Assembly (NCBI GenBank): GCA_965207985.1 | Contig: CBDBND010000022.1 | Span: 53,512 to 117,511 of the forward strand | Direction: 5' to 3' | DNA from: CBDBND01 sp965207985 | GTDB taxonomy: Bacteria > Pseudomonadota > Alphaproteobacteria > Rhodospirillales > Rhodospirillaceae | DNA length: 64,000 nt | Shown here: positions 9,121-18,553 of the stretch, one piece after another | Numbering within the stretch: the stretch's first letter is position 1 | How the letters are laid out: each line of letters begins with the position of its first letter | Program-made: the position numbers and the translations under genes | Notes under the pieces: generated by a model | Database searches by the model: none | Seen by the model: the letters and a program-made list of their open reading frames with translations, nothing else | Told to the model about the DNA's origin: nothing

Positions 9121-9602
9121 CAACCGCCTTCTTCCGCCCCATCGGCACCACCAGCCGCTTGTCCCGCGCGACCACGGCATGGCGCAGCCTCCGCTCCCGC
9201 ATCGCGCCGTGCTTCGTCACCATCGCGATCGCCAGCCCTCGAGATTTCGGCTCCGGGCTCCAGTGCACCTCGCCGCGCAGGCTGGCACTAGCGCGTCGTC
9301 CGTGGCGTTCTTGCCCGTCCTGTTGCTGCGCTACCGGCGCTTCGGCCATCTGTACTTGGTGACCAACAACGCGCGCTTCCTGATCCTGCCCGGCGGCCCG
9401 CTCAACCTGGGCTCGCGGGTGAACGAGCGCAACTCCCGCGCCGGCCGTCGCACACGATCCGCAATAGGTTTCAACGTGGAATCATCCCCGATCCGGCCCC
9501 CCGGTACCACACGGGAGCAGACCGCACCCAGAGGGGTGATGTAATCCGCATTCCGTTTGATCTCTGGATTGGCGGTAGTCGCAGATTACCAATTATCATC
9601 AA
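9121..9602. other. Degraded stretch with a DUF4338/DruA-like fragment
   Basis: No intact gene. In the plus frame near 9330-9430 the string YLVTNNARFLILP followed by LNLGSRV resembles the core of DUF4338 (Druantia DruA-like, often IS-associated) proteins. It is too short and out of frame with its surroundings to call a gene. Confidence 0.35.
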
Positions 9603-10744
9603 TATACTCGGAGTCCTTGAAAACCCGAATATGAAGACTTGAGGTCCTGGACTGGATCGATTCAGGTAATCCAATGATCCATCCCGGTTTTCTCACTTCT
9701 CCGGAACGTCGCGAGCTTGAGGCCTGCGTGCGCAGTCATCGCGAAGATCATGGAGTTGGGCGACGTGCGAATGCGATCCTTCTTCTGGATGATGGCAAAT
9801 CCTGTCAGATGATCGCCGAGTTTTTGTACCTGGACGACGATACGGTTCGGGGCTGGTACAAGACCTTCCGGGAGAACGGCTGGGAGTCGCTTGCGGTTGA
9901 TGGCTGGAAAGGCGGCCATTCCCGGCTGACGGCTGGTCAGGAAACTGCACTGTGCGACTGGCTTGACGGACGGTTTTGCCGGTCGACGGTTGAGATCAGA
10001 GCCTACATCTCTGCTGAATTTGGTCTGGAGTATTCTCACTGCGGGTGCCTCAAGGTGTTGTCCCGCCTGGGGTTCGAGTATCGCAAGCCCAAGGCCCTGC
10101 CGCGCGTTGCGTCAGTTGAAAGTCAGGCTGCATTCATTGCGCTCTACGAGAAGCTGATGCGAGACCTGCCCGCCGACGAAGCCGTCTACTTCGCAGATGC
10201 GGTGCACCCGGAATACCAGTCCAAACCTGCCTTTGGATGGGTGAAGGCCGGGTCGAACCCCGCTGTGCTCGGCACGGCAGGGCGAGGGCGTGTAAACATT
10301 CACGGCGCGCTCAATCTCGAAACCTTCGACGCGCCCTTTGTCGAACCGACCACGGTTGATGGTAAGAGTGCTGCGCAGCTTCTGGCCAAAATCGAAGAAC
10401 GCAACCCCGACAAGCGTCTCATACATGTCTTATGGGACAATGCCGCCTATCACAAAGGGCCGGACGTCAGGAACTTCCTGGCGAGGCCAGACTGTAGACT
10501 CCACTTGATCCCACTGCCGCCATATTGTCCACATCTCAACCCCATCGAGCGCCTCTGGGCTGTCCTGCACAAATACGTCACCCACAACCGACATTACCCA
10601 ACTCAAAAGCAATTCGCAGACGCCGTCCTGGCATTCATGCGGGAAACCATCCCAAGGGAATGGAGAACATTCCGCGACCAGGTATCAGACAATTTCAGCC
10701 TCATAACCCACGACAAATTTCGGGTTTTGGCGTGAGGGCGGTAT
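9603..10744. mobile_element. IS630-family element, copy 1 (intact)
   Basis: Ends share TAC and AAAACCCGAA in inverted orientation (about 9605 and 10743) and are flanked by TA, the fixed IS630 target. The second copy at 43525-46828 shares the same boundaries in the opposite orientation. Confidence 0.85.
9674..10735 (+). CDS. IS630-family transposase
   Basis: A 353-residue protein. The N-terminal helix-turn-helix region includes EDHGVGRRANAILLLDDG and DDDTVRGWYKTF, and a C-terminal DDE domain follows. The acidic residues lie in YFADAVHPEYQ, LIHVLWDNAAYH and the CPHLNPIERLW motif, which carries the Glu. The frame is complete, so this copy may be the active source of the broken copy near 44-46 kb, which is nearly identical. 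Confidence 0.92.
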   Translation: MIHPGFLTSPERRELEACVRSHREDHGVGRRANAILLLDDGKSCQMIAEFLYLDDDTVRGWYKTFRENGWESLAVDGWKGGHSRLTAGQETALCDWLDGRFCRSTVEIRAYISAEFGLEYSHCGCLKVLSRLGFEYRKPKALPRVASVESQAAFIALYEKLMRDLPADEAVYFADAVHPEYQSKPAFGWVKAGSNPAVLGTAGRGRVNIHGALNLETFDAPFVEPTTVDGKSAAQLLAKIEERNPDKRLIHVLWDNAAYHKGPDVRNFLARPDCRLHLIPLPPYCPHLNPIERLWAVLHKYVTHNRHYPTQKQFADAVLAFMRETIPREWRTFRDQVSDNFSLITHDKFRVLA

Positions 10745-11052
10745 AATGCCTGAAGACGTGTCGGGTTCAGTCGCCAGAGCGCGCAGTATTGTGTTAATAG
10801 AAGTAAAGAACCCCCAATGGGTGGGTGAGGGCTCTTTGGTTCACTGGTCGGGTCAGTGAAGGTTGGGTATTTCCTTCATACTGAATTTAGACCGTGAGCG
10901 CAACCCTTAAAAAGGAGTTACGGCCATGGCTGTCAGTATTCAAAAAATCCCGAAAAAGCCGATAAAAGATGAAGAGGCATTAGAAGCCGAAAAACAGTCT
11001 AAAGAAACGGCTTGGGAACCAAATAACCGAATCACGCACCAAGACTGTCTTG
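10745..11052 (+). pseudogene. Start of an unknown gene cut by an IS1380 remnant
   Basis: After a good AAAAAGGAG ribosome site an ATG at 10926 opens a lysine- and glutamate-rich sequence (MAVSIQKIPKKPIKDEEALE) of about 42 residues. It then runs into IS1380 transposase sequence at about 11053. The original downstream gene is lost. The region 10745-10925 holds no other gene. Confidence 0.4.
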
Positions 11053-11781
11053 AAGCTATTCGGGATCGCGCTGGCTACGAGGACCTTGTGGACCATGACG
11101 AGTTGCGCCGCGACCCTGTTCTGGGTGCGGTTCTGGGCCGTTTGGATGCGCGCCGGCGGGGTTGCGAGGCGCTGGCGGGCAAATCGACGCTGAACCGTCT
11201 GGAGCACGCGCCGGAGGGCGCGCATCGCTATCGGCGCATCGGCCATGACGCCGGCGCGATTGAGGCGCTGTTCGTGGACCTGTTCCTCGACGCCCATGAG
11301 CGCACGCCGCAGCGGCTGGTGCTCGACCTCGACGCGACCGACGACCCCCTGCAAGGGCGCCAAGGAGGGCCGGTTCTTCCACGGCTATTACGACTGCTAC
11401 TGCTACCTGCCGCTCTACATTTTCTGCGACGACCACCTTCTGGCGGCAAAGCTGAGGCCGGCGAACACCGACGCCAGCGCCGGGGCGGTCGAGGAAGTGG
11501 AGCGGATCGTCGGGCAAATCCGCGCCCGCTGGCCGGCGGTCGAGATCGTGCTGCGCGCCGACTCGGGCTTCGCCCGCGAGCCGCTGATGGCCTGGTGCGA
11601 GGACAATGCTGTCGACTATATCTTCGGCCTGGCGCGCAACAAGCGCCTTTTGGCCCGCTTGCAACCGGCCCTGGACCGGGCCGAGGAACGCTCGCGGAAA
11701 AGCGGAGAGCCCGCGCGCCTGTTCACCGAGTTCCGCTATGCCGATAGCTTCGCCCGGGCTCATCACCGATTATGCAACTGA
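11053..11781 (+). pseudogene. IS1380-family transposase, frameshifted and truncated
   Basis: Two frames give the conserved IS1380 core. The first is DHDELRRDPVLGAVLGRLDA, ALAGKSTLNRLEHAPEG and LVLDLDATDDP. After a shift near 11355 the second is EGRFFHGYYDCYCYLPLYIF and VLRADSGFAREPLMAWCE. The N-terminus and the C-terminal third are absent, so the element is dead. Confidence 0.88.
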
Positions 11782-12107
11782 CCTGAGCCAAAGGCATCGA
11801 AACCGTCCTCCCGTCAAAAACAAGGAAACACCACCCGGCAGACCCCGCGCCCCAGGCGCAACCGATATCTCTGCGCCCGAAAACCGGAACTAAGAACCCG
11901 CTACCCCAAAGACTTCAAAACAGACAAAACGCCTATCCTCGACACCCCGGTGAGAAATGCGGGCTAGCGTCATCCACGACCCGAGACCACCCGATGACCC
12001 TGTTGAAGGACGAAAGCTGACCCCACGGAAAATCAGATCGTCGATCAGGGGTCGCCTCACCGCCCCGGCGTCTGCATCCCATGGGCGGCGCCAATGCGAC
12101 CCAGTGA
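11782..12107. other. Remnant of IS1380 right end and spacer
   Basis: No gene. The phrase CCCCGGTGAGAAATGCGGGCTAG at about 11949-11971 resembles an IS1380 terminal region, so the element may end there. The rest is a spacer before the EXPERA-like gene. Confidence 0.4.
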
Positions 12108-12842
12108 TCAGTAGCCCAGCACGCTGTAGTCGCCGTCCACGATCAGACGGATGGAGGTGTAGAGCCCCAGCAGCGCGAAAAGCACCCAGGGGCAATTCAA
12201 CGCCCATACATAAATGAACGTGTCGCGCCGGCCGATCCGGGCTTGCCGGTTCGCCCCGAAGAAGCTGACCCAATAGACCGATGTTGCGTAGGTCAATTGC
12301 CAGAACAGCATCGCTCCGACGATGCCCGCAACGACGGCGGGCAGGAAATCGAACGTATAGGCGGCGTAGAGAACCAGCATTGGAACCGGGGTCACGAAAC
12401 CGTTGGCGATATCCACATTGTAACCATAGCTGCGCCGGTCCGCGTAGGACGCATCGATCTCGGAATACGCCGCCCAGACATCGCCCCATACCGTCGGCGA
12501 GAAAGCCTTGGTCAGCGGCACCTTTCCGGTCAGGAATTCGACGGCAGGTTTCCGACCCGTTTCACGCTGGCGCTCGCGCCAGTATTCGGCGCGCCGCTCG
12601 ATATAATCGCGTTTGAGGAACAGGCAAATCTCCCAGTAGCAGATGGTCAGATTGATCGAAAAGAACAGGACCAGCAGGAAATGGATGACGTCGAAGTCGC
12701 CTCGGACCCAGAATCGTGCGCCGACGCCGGCCGCTGTCAGGGCCGCAATGGCCAGCAAGGCGAGCAGCAGAACCGAAATAGCGAAGCTGGTCCGACGGGT
12801 GTCGGATTCGGCATCCGCTCGGTCGGTTCGATGTTCGGGCAT
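12108..12842 (-). CDS. EXPERA/EBP-like membrane protein, candidate sterol delta8-delta7 isomerase
   Basis: A 244-residue integral membrane protein with about five hydrophobic segments. By eye it follows the layout of emopamil-binding protein. There is a membrane helix with Glu (TICYWEICLFLKRDY), a W..Y...D..Y segment (VWAAYSEIDASYADRRSYGY), then an acidic residue about ten positions before a Pro-rich helix start (VDIANGFVTPVP). The last helix has Asn and Trp (WALNCPWVLFALL), as in the EXPERA consensus. The catalytic His of human EBP (H76) has no clear counterpart. The ATG at 12842 has GAGGA upstream and removes an unlikely N-terminal extension. In eukaryotes EBP moves the C-8 double bond to C-7. 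The sterol genes next door support this role, but the family call is by eye and could be wrong. Confidence 0.45.
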   Translation of the reverse strand: MPEHRTDRADAESDTRRTSFAISVLLLALLAIAALTAAGVGARFWVRGDFDVIHFLLVLFFSINLTICYWEICLFLKRDYIERRAEYWRERQRETGRKPAVEFLTGKVPLTKAFSPTVWGDVWAAYSEIDASYADRRSYGYNVDIANGFVTPVPMLVLYAAYTFDFLPAVVAGIVGAMLFWQLTYATSVYWVSFFGANRQARIGRRDTFIYVWALNCPWVLFALLGLYTSIRLIVDGDYSVLGY

Positions 12843-13431
12843 GGATGCTGATCCTCGCAAAAGACACGGCCTTGCGGCTCGCTGCATTTTACCCTGCCGG
12901 GCGTGCCGGACAGCAATGGCTGCGCCAGTTTCCCTCCCCGACAAGGCCTGTGCGGAATTTCACCAAAGTACCACCCGAATATCACCCAAAGTAGCCGGTC
13001 AATATCACTCAAAGTAGCCACCTAATTTCATCAAAGTAGCCACCCGGAGCGAAGCGACGCGGTCATGTTGTATTCGGCAAGCAAGTCTCCTTTCTTCGGT
13101 CTGATCTGAAGCTATCGCCACGAAGGCGCTATCGCAAGGCTTGGCAGCGAGGTGCGCGCGCGATGCGTGACTTTCCATGCGTCGTAGCAGCGCGCGCGCC
13201 TCGCTTTCGCCTGGCCTTTCGGATTGTCCGAATGACCGGAGCGAAGCGACGCAAGTCCCAGCCGCGCGAAGCACGGCTCTCTTGGAAGAAGTCAAGAGGA
13301 ATGCAGTTGCCCACAGATGATGCAGGCGGCGGCCTGTTGGCAGGTGTGATGATGCCGTCATCTTGAATTGAGCCAGAACATTTTCGCTTTGTGCTTGCGA
13401 AGGACAAGGATCATGGTAAACATGGTTCCCT

Positions 13432-13605
13432 TCATCGCTCACTTGCTGGCCTCGTCTTTGTCGGCTCGCATTGACGAACCGTGCAGTTCGAACCTAATTG
13501 CACCGTGGACGAGGCGGTCGAGGATCGACCGTACACGAAGGCGCCGGCGTAGCGCGGATTGCGGAGCATCGAACGCACGCGTGTCGCCGTCAGCGGCTTC
13601 CATTG
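13432..13605 (-). pseudogene. Large serine recombinase fragment
   Basis: WKPLTATRVRSMLRNPRYAG followed by AFVYGR matches the recombinase domain that follows the resolvase core in large serine recombinases. Only about 55 residues remain, fused to the IstA scrap. It shows that another integrative element once sat here. Confidence 0.6.
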
Positions 13606-13874
13606 AACCGGGCCAGGGCTGTACTCCAGTCCACATCCTCGTCTGCCGGCAGAGTCTGCCGCACTGGATAGAGTGCCGCCTCCAGTGCCGCATCGTCCAT
13701 GTCTGCCGCTTCCGGCCAGTTCAAACCCGAAGCTGCAAATCGTTTCAAGGTCTGCCCCACCGAGCGTCGTGCAAGACCGCATTGGGTCGCAATCGATCTG
13801 GCGCTGAGGCGCTCGTCAAAATGAAATGCCAGTACCTTCTTCACTTTCCTCATCGATAGCCTCTCTCGTGCCAT
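13590..13874 (-). pseudogene. IS21 transposase IstA, N-terminal fragment
   Basis: MARERLSMRKVKKVLAFHF followed by LSARSIATQCGLARRSV is the helix-turn-helix N-terminus of IstA. GAGGAG precedes the ATG. The frame stops after about 94 residues where it meets a serine-recombinase fragment, so the DDE domain and IstB are missing. Confidence 0.8.
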
Positions 13875-14066
13875 CACATACTCCTCGGATAACAAGCTGA
13901 AATCCGAGACGTAGAGCGGCATGAATCGATCCAAAACAATCACTTCGTGGGGTGGCTACATTCGTGAAATTTTGCAGCCTGGAAAACCTTCGGGATGAGC
14001 AGAGGGCGGTTGCCCTGCCAACAGCCCCGTCTTGGCGGCATTGTGCGACTCTGTCATAGTGTTGAA

Positions 14067-15098
14067 ATGGTGTATGCGCCTTCCAAACGACCACGGTCCA
14101 GTTTACTCGCGGCTCTCGCTCCGGATGAAGTGAAGTCCACAGTCGACGGATACACTGCGATCTACGACGCCAGCCCGGAGCAAAGAAAGCAGCATTACCG
14201 CTCGCTCGTAAATCGCTATTACGACCTCGTGACGGACTTTTACGAGTTCGGCTGGGGCCAGTCCTTTCACTTCGCGCCGCGGCGCCGCGGCGAGCGCTTC
14301 AAGGCGTCGCTGCTCAGGCACCAGCATTACCTCGCCGACAAGCTGCCCCTGAAGCCGGGGATGCAGGTGCTCGATGCGGGATGCGGGGTCGGCGGGCCGA
14401 TGGGCAACCTGGCGCGCTATTCCAGAGCCGGCTTTGTCGGCATCAACAACAACGCCTACCAGATCGAGCGCGCGAAACACCACACCAGGGATGTGCGCTC
14501 GCTGTGCCGCTTCATCCATGGCGACTACATGCGGATTCCCGAAGGCGAAGATTGCTACGATGCCGCTTTCGCCATCGAGTCCATGCCCCACGCGCCGGAC
14601 AAGGCAGGGGCATTCCGCGAAATCCTGCGCGTCTTGCGGCCGGGCGCCTGTTTCGCGGGTTACGAGTGGTGCCTCACCGATAAATTCGACCCCAGGAACG
14701 CGGAGCACCAGTGGATCAAGAACGAGATCATGGTGGGGGATGCGCTGCCGGAAATCGCGTCCATGCCGGAGATTTGCGACGCATTGTGCGCGGCTGGGTT
14801 CGAGCTTCTGGAAGCCAGGGACCGCGCGCTGGAGTCGGATCCCGGGACGCCCTGGTACCGCGCCCTGCAGGGCCGCGACCTCACTCTTTCGAGCATCCCG
14901 CGCACACCTTTCGGTCGGGTCCTCACCAATCTGACGCTGTGGGTCGGGGAGGGGCTGCGGTTATTCCCGAATGGCTCCCGCGCGGTCAGCACGCTGCTGA
15001 ATGCGGCGGCGGACGCGCTGGTCGAAGGCGGCAGGTCCGGCATCTTCACGCCGATGTTCTTCTTCCTGGCCCGCAAGCCTCTGCGCCCCAGCGACTGA
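14067..15098 (+). CDS. Sterol C-24 methyltransferase (ERG6/SMT type)
   Basis: A 343-residue SAM-dependent methyltransferase with the hallmarks of sterol C-24 methyltransferases. YYDLVTDFYEFGWGQSFHF (about 51-69) is the sterol-binding region I. RHQHYLADKL is followed by the SAM motif VLDAGCGVGGP (101-111), and VGINNNAYQIERA fits the family. IESMPHAP (170-177) stands where eukaryotic enzymes have IEATCHAP, and YEWCLTDKFDP lies near 199. The family transfers a methyl group to C-24 of the sterol side chain. The ATG at 14067 is chosen because the family similarity starts just after it. The gene is convergent with the cyclase operon, leaving 35 bases between the stops. Bacterial SMTs are rare. A related use on another isoprenoid side chain is possible, but the motifs argue for sterols. 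Confidence 0.88.
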   Translation: MVYAPSKRPRSSLLAALAPDEVKSTVDGYTAIYDASPEQRKQHYRSLVNRYYDLVTDFYEFGWGQSFHFAPRRRGERFKASLLRHQHYLADKLPLKPGMQVLDAGCGVGGPMGNLARYSRAGFVGINNNAYQIERAKHHTRDVRSLCRFIHGDYMRIPEGEDCYDAAFAIESMPHAPDKAGAFREILRVLRPGACFAGYEWCLTDKFDPRNAEHQWIKNEIMVGDALPEIASMPEICDALCAAGFELLEARDRALESDPGTPWYRALQGRDLTLSSIPRTPFGRVLTNLTLWVGEGLRLFPNGSRAVSTLLNAAADALVEGGRSGIFTPMFFFLARKPLRPSD

Positions 15099-15133
15099 AC
15101 ACAGCGCGTCCTCGGCCACGGGTCCACCAGCAC

Positions 15134-18100
15134 TCAGGAACGGGAACGGACGGAAACCGCTTCCGGCACGGGCGGCGCCGATGCCCCGGCGCAGGCCGTA
15201 TGGGCAGCAAGGTCCAGCCGGTCCCGGCGGCGACGCTCATAGAGGCCGAGCGCGTGCAGCGGAAAATACTGCCGGTAGAGCATATAATCGAGCAGCGCCG
15301 TCCGGAAGAACACCCCGGCCATGTCCTGTTTCGGCCATGCCTCCTCCGCGTCCTGCATGTCGAGCAGGAACCGGGCGCCGTGCGAAATCGCAGCCCAGTC
15401 CGGCTCGCCCGCCTCGAGAAGCGCGATCAGGGCCCACGCGGTCTGGATGACCTGGCTTTCCTCGTGCGGGACATAGCGGCCCGTCAGGCAGCCGCTGTGG
15501 TGCTCGCCCCATCCGCCGTCCTCCCGCTGGCGCGCCAGCAGCCAGCGGCAGGCCGAGCGCAGCGCCGGATCGCCGGAAGGAGCGCCGGCCGCTCGCAGGC
15601 CCCTGATTCCGAATAGGGTGCCGTAGATGAACTGGACGCCCCATACGCCGCGCCAGGAGCCGTCGTTTTCCTGGGTCCGACGCAGCCAGGCCTCGGCCCG
15701 GGCGACAGCGCCCGCCGCCCCTTCGTCCACGATCTCCGGAAACCGCTCCATGCAGGCGGCGAGCGCCGCAAGGCAGGATGCGGTGCATTCCACAAAGGAC
15801 TGCTCGGTCATCGAATCGCCAAACATTTCGGCCGGATTCAGCCATTCCAGACCGAACGCCGAACGCCGCGCCTCATAGCTGCCGAAGCTGCCATCGCGGT
15901 TCTGGCCGCGCAGCATGAAGGCGACCGCATCGCCAAGCGCCGCCCTGTCCGCAGCACCGGCCGCGATGAGACCGAGCACCGCTTCCGCCGTGCAGTCGCT
16001 CACCGGCCAGCCATGCCAGCCGCCCGCGAAGCACCAGCCGCCTTTAGGATCGGTTCGCCAGGCCTCGCGAAATCCTTCGAAGCTCCTGTCGATCTGCTCC
16101 CCCAGAAGAAAACCGGCGCCGCGCCCGAGCGCGTCCTGGACCCCGGCGGGCTCGGGCAGCGCCGCCAGCGCCTGCAATGCGAACCCCGTGTCCCAGGAGG
16201 CGCTTCTCGCGCCGGTGACGCGCGCGCCCTCCTCCTCGTCTTCCCAGATCCAGCCGTCAAGCTGCGCGAGCGCCTGCCGGCAGTCGGCGTCGTCCGGATC
16301 CTGCAACCAGAGCGCCAGGATGTTGAGAAGGCCGCTGACCGGGGAGATGCTCGTATGGCTGGTGGTCTGCAGTTCCCATCTGATGCGCCCGACAAGCGCC
16401 TCCGTACATCGCGCGCGCAGGCGCTTGCCGTGGAACCGGTCGAACAGCCGCGCCAACCCGTATCCGGCCCTGAGCCAGGGACTCGGCCGCCGATAGAGGT
16501 CGGCCTCCCGCAAGCGCCCCCGGGCCGTGGAGAAATCGGCCCCGTCAAAGCCCTGCGGAAACAGCTCCTCCCGCAGCGCCTCGGTCAGGGGCGTGACGGG
16601 CGCCTGGAACCTGTGCGCGTAAACCACCGCCATCGCCATGTAGATGAGCCGGGTATGACAGTACCAGTTCGAGGGGTGCAGCGGTATCCGGCGCGGCAGG
16701 CTCCACAATTCCGGCAGAGCGGCGTTGACGCCGCGCCAGTCATAGAGGTTGAGAAGCGCCAGCCAGAACTTGCCCCAGCTCGGAATGCCGAGAATCCCCT
16801 CGGCCCGGATGAAGCGCCGGGCAGGCTCGACCAGGGGATCGTCCCGCTCGACACCGAGCGACCGCGCCGCGACATAAACGAGCGCGGTGACGAACAGATG
16901 GGGCGGCGCGTGCTCATGCAGGCCCCATGCCCCGCTTTCGAGACGGGTCCGTTCGAAGGAGCGCAGTACGCGTCGGCGACGGTCGGGCTCGAGCGGCTGC
17001 CCGATAATGTGGCGCAGCAGCGCATATTGCGCCGTGAGCATGGGGCACCAGACCATCTCGCCTTCCCAGCCGCCGTCCTCGCGCTGGAGGCTCAACAGGC
17101 GCGCGGTCGCGGCCCTCAATGCCGGACCGGCGTCGGACGATTCGATGTCCTTCGACCGGGCGGACCCGGAGCCTCCGTCTCCGGCCGACATGGAATACAG
17201 AAACGCGCGGGCCAGGCTGTCCCGGGCCTGCTTGTCTTCTTCGCGGCCTTCGCGCCTTGCCGTCCGTATTCGCCGAACGCCATCGACCAGCCACCAGAGG
17301 CGAACCGCAAGCGCGCAAAGGACGGTCCGGGCCCGATGCGAAGCGAACCGGCGGAAGGACAACGAAACCTCCCCGGCCACCGCCCGGACCACCGTTCCGC
17401 AAAATGCGAGGCTCATCCCCATTGCGGATCGGTCTTCGCAGGCGAGGATCCGCGTGGTCCGGTCGCGATATACCGAATTCGCCCGCCAGCCCCGGTAGAT
17501 CGCGGATCTGAGGGCCGCCGACTCTACGCGATGATCGGCGAAAACCTCATAGAGCCCCATTGCCAGAATTTCGGGAATGCGGCTCTCCCGGAAGCGTTCG
17601 GCGACGAAGTCCCGAAAGTCCTTGCTCTTGGCGAGCGTCAGTGCATCGCCGAAACCGAGCGTCATGCCGACCGCTGTCAAGGGGTGATAGTGCCCGGCCG
17701 CATCGCCTATAAGCGCCCGGCGCGAACTTCCGTAAGTGACGCGCGGCCTCAACCGGTTGGCTGCTGCATGGAACCGCCCCGCCCGCAGCGCCTCGACGAA
17801 GGCCGGCCCGAGCGCCCCCGGCAGCAGGCCGGCATAGGCTTCCGACAGGAAGCCGATGCGGTCGCGGGCCGTCCAGCGGTCCAGCGGCACATCGACGATG
17901 ACCCGGATGCAACTGTCCGCCAGGCCGTAAATGAGGACCGGCCCCGGCCCGCCCAGCACCACATGCCCGTATCCTTCGAACGGCAGGTCCGCCTTGTGCA
18001 CCGTGACCCCCAGCATCCGCGAGCAAAGCACCGGGTCCGTGGAGAGGCCCAGCGACTGGCGCACGATCGAGGCCCGGCCGTCGGCGCCGACGATGCGCGC

Positions 18101-18553
18101 GGCGGTTACGCATCGTTCCGCGCCGTTTACGGAATAGACGGCCCGCCCGTCATCGACCGCATTGACCCGCGCATGGGGAATGAAATCGACACTGGCCTCG
18201 TTCCCGATGGCTTCCCGGAGGCGCGAGACGAGCAGCGCGTGGTCACAGGCCAGACCCCGGGATCCGTCCGGATAAGGCAGCGGAATCGGCTCGGAGCCGT
18301 CTTCCGGAAACACCACGAATCCCTTGCCGGCGGCGCTGCCGGGCAGGGTGTCGATATCTATCCCGACCTCCTGCAACATCTTCACGGCAGGCGGATGCAG
18401 CCATTCTCCAGCCAAGCGCCCAGACGCCTTCGGATTGGCTTCGAGCAGAGCCACGCGGGCGCCTTCCCGCGCGTGCGCCAGCGCGCACAGGCTCCCCACC
18501 GGGCCGGCGCCGACAATGGCGACATCGTAGGGCCGCCCGGCGGCGGCGCTCAT
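15134..18553 (-). CDS. Fused squalene monooxygenase-like FAD domain and oxidosqualene cyclase
   Basis: One open frame of 1139 residues. Residues 1-430 form a flavin monooxygenase: GAGPVG (15-20) with E38 for ADP binding, GADGR (156-160), and GDAAGHYHPLTAVGMTLGF (283-301), as in squalene monooxygenases. Residues about 470-1110 are a triterpene cyclase with QW repeats (LLSLQREDGGWEG, RGQNRDGSFGSYE, RRTQENDGSWRGVWG, ARQREDGGWGE). The catalytic motif is HGWPVSDCTAE (847-857), so D853 replaces the DxDD of squalene-hopene cyclases and marks an oxidosqualene cyclase. C854 and C923 (VECT) match the cysteines that activate this Asp. The start is at 18553, where ATGA overlaps the cyp51 stop. The longer frame from 18733 only reads through cyp51. 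The fusion would pass oxidosqualene directly to the cyclase. The product (lanosterol, cycloartenol, arborinol or other) cannot be fixed. Confidence 0.93.
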   Translation of the reverse strand: MSAAAGRPYDVAIVGAGPVGSLCALAHAREGARVALLEANPKASGRLAGEWLHPPAVKMLQEVGIDIDTLPGSAAGKGFVVFPEDGSEPIPLPYPDGSRGLACDHALLVSRLREAIGNEASVDFIPHARVNAVDDGRAVYSVNGAERCVTAARIVGADGRASIVRQSLGLSTDPVLCSRMLGVTVHKADLPFEGYGHVVLGGPGPVLIYGLADSCIRVIVDVPLDRWTARDRIGFLSEAYAGLLPGALGPAFVEALRAGRFHAAANRLRPRVTYGSSRRALIGDAAGHYHPLTAVGMTLGFGDALTLAKSKDFRDFVAERFRESRIPEILAMGLYEVFADHRVESAALRSAIYRGWRANSVYRDRTTRILACEDRSAMGMSLAFCGTVVRAVAGEVSLSFRRFASHRARTVLCALAVRLWWLVDGVRRIRTARREGREEDKQARDSLARAFLYSMSAGDGGSGSARSKDIESSDAGPALRAATARLLSLQREDGGWEGEMVWCPMLTAQYALLRHIIGQPLEPDRRRRVLRSFERTRLESGAWGLHEHAPPHLFVTALVYVAARSLGVERDDPLVEPARRFIRAEGILGIPSWGKFWLALLNLYDWRGVNAALPELWSLPRRIPLHPSNWYCHTRLIYMAMAVVYAHRFQAPVTPLTEALREELFPQGFDGADFSTARGRLREADLYRRPSPWLRAGYGLARLFDRFHGKRLRARCTEALVGRIRWELQTTSHTSISPVSGLLNILALWLQDPDDADCRQALAQLDGWIWEDEEEGARVTGARSASWDTGFALQALAALPEPAGVQDALGRGAGFLLGEQIDRSFEGFREAWRTDPKGGWCFAGGWHGWPVSDCTAEAVLGLIAAGAADRAALGDAVAFMLRGQNRDGSFGSYEARRSAFGLEWLNPAEMFGDSMTEQSFVECTASCLAALAACMERFPEIVDEGAAGAVARAEAWLRRTQENDGSWRGVWGVQFIYGTLFGIRGLRAAGAPSGDPALRSACRWLLARQREDGGWGEHHSGCLTGRYVPHEESQVIQTAWALIALLEAGEPDWAAISHGARFLLDMQDAEEAWPKQDMAGVFFRTALLDYMLYRQYFPLHALGLYERRRRDRLDLAAHTACAGASAPPVPEAVSVRSRS

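Larger units (their letters stand above)
12950..13985. mobile_element. IS21-family remnant with subterminal repeats
   Basis: Between 12960 and 13045 the phrase TCAAAGTAGCC or a close variant recurs in a row (about 12962, 12987, 13009 and 13030). Its complement GGTGGCTACATTCGTGAAA lies at about 13950-13970. Such multiple terminal repeats are typical of IS21 ends. Between them only the start of istA and a recombinase scrap remain, and 13046-13494 holds no supported gene. Confidence 0.6.

Noticed and set aside
15134..16600. Squalene-hopene cyclase as the identity of the cyclase domain
   Set aside because: The DxDD motif is replaced by DCTAE with the activating cysteines, which is the oxidosqualene cyclase pattern, and the neighbours are sterol-specific.
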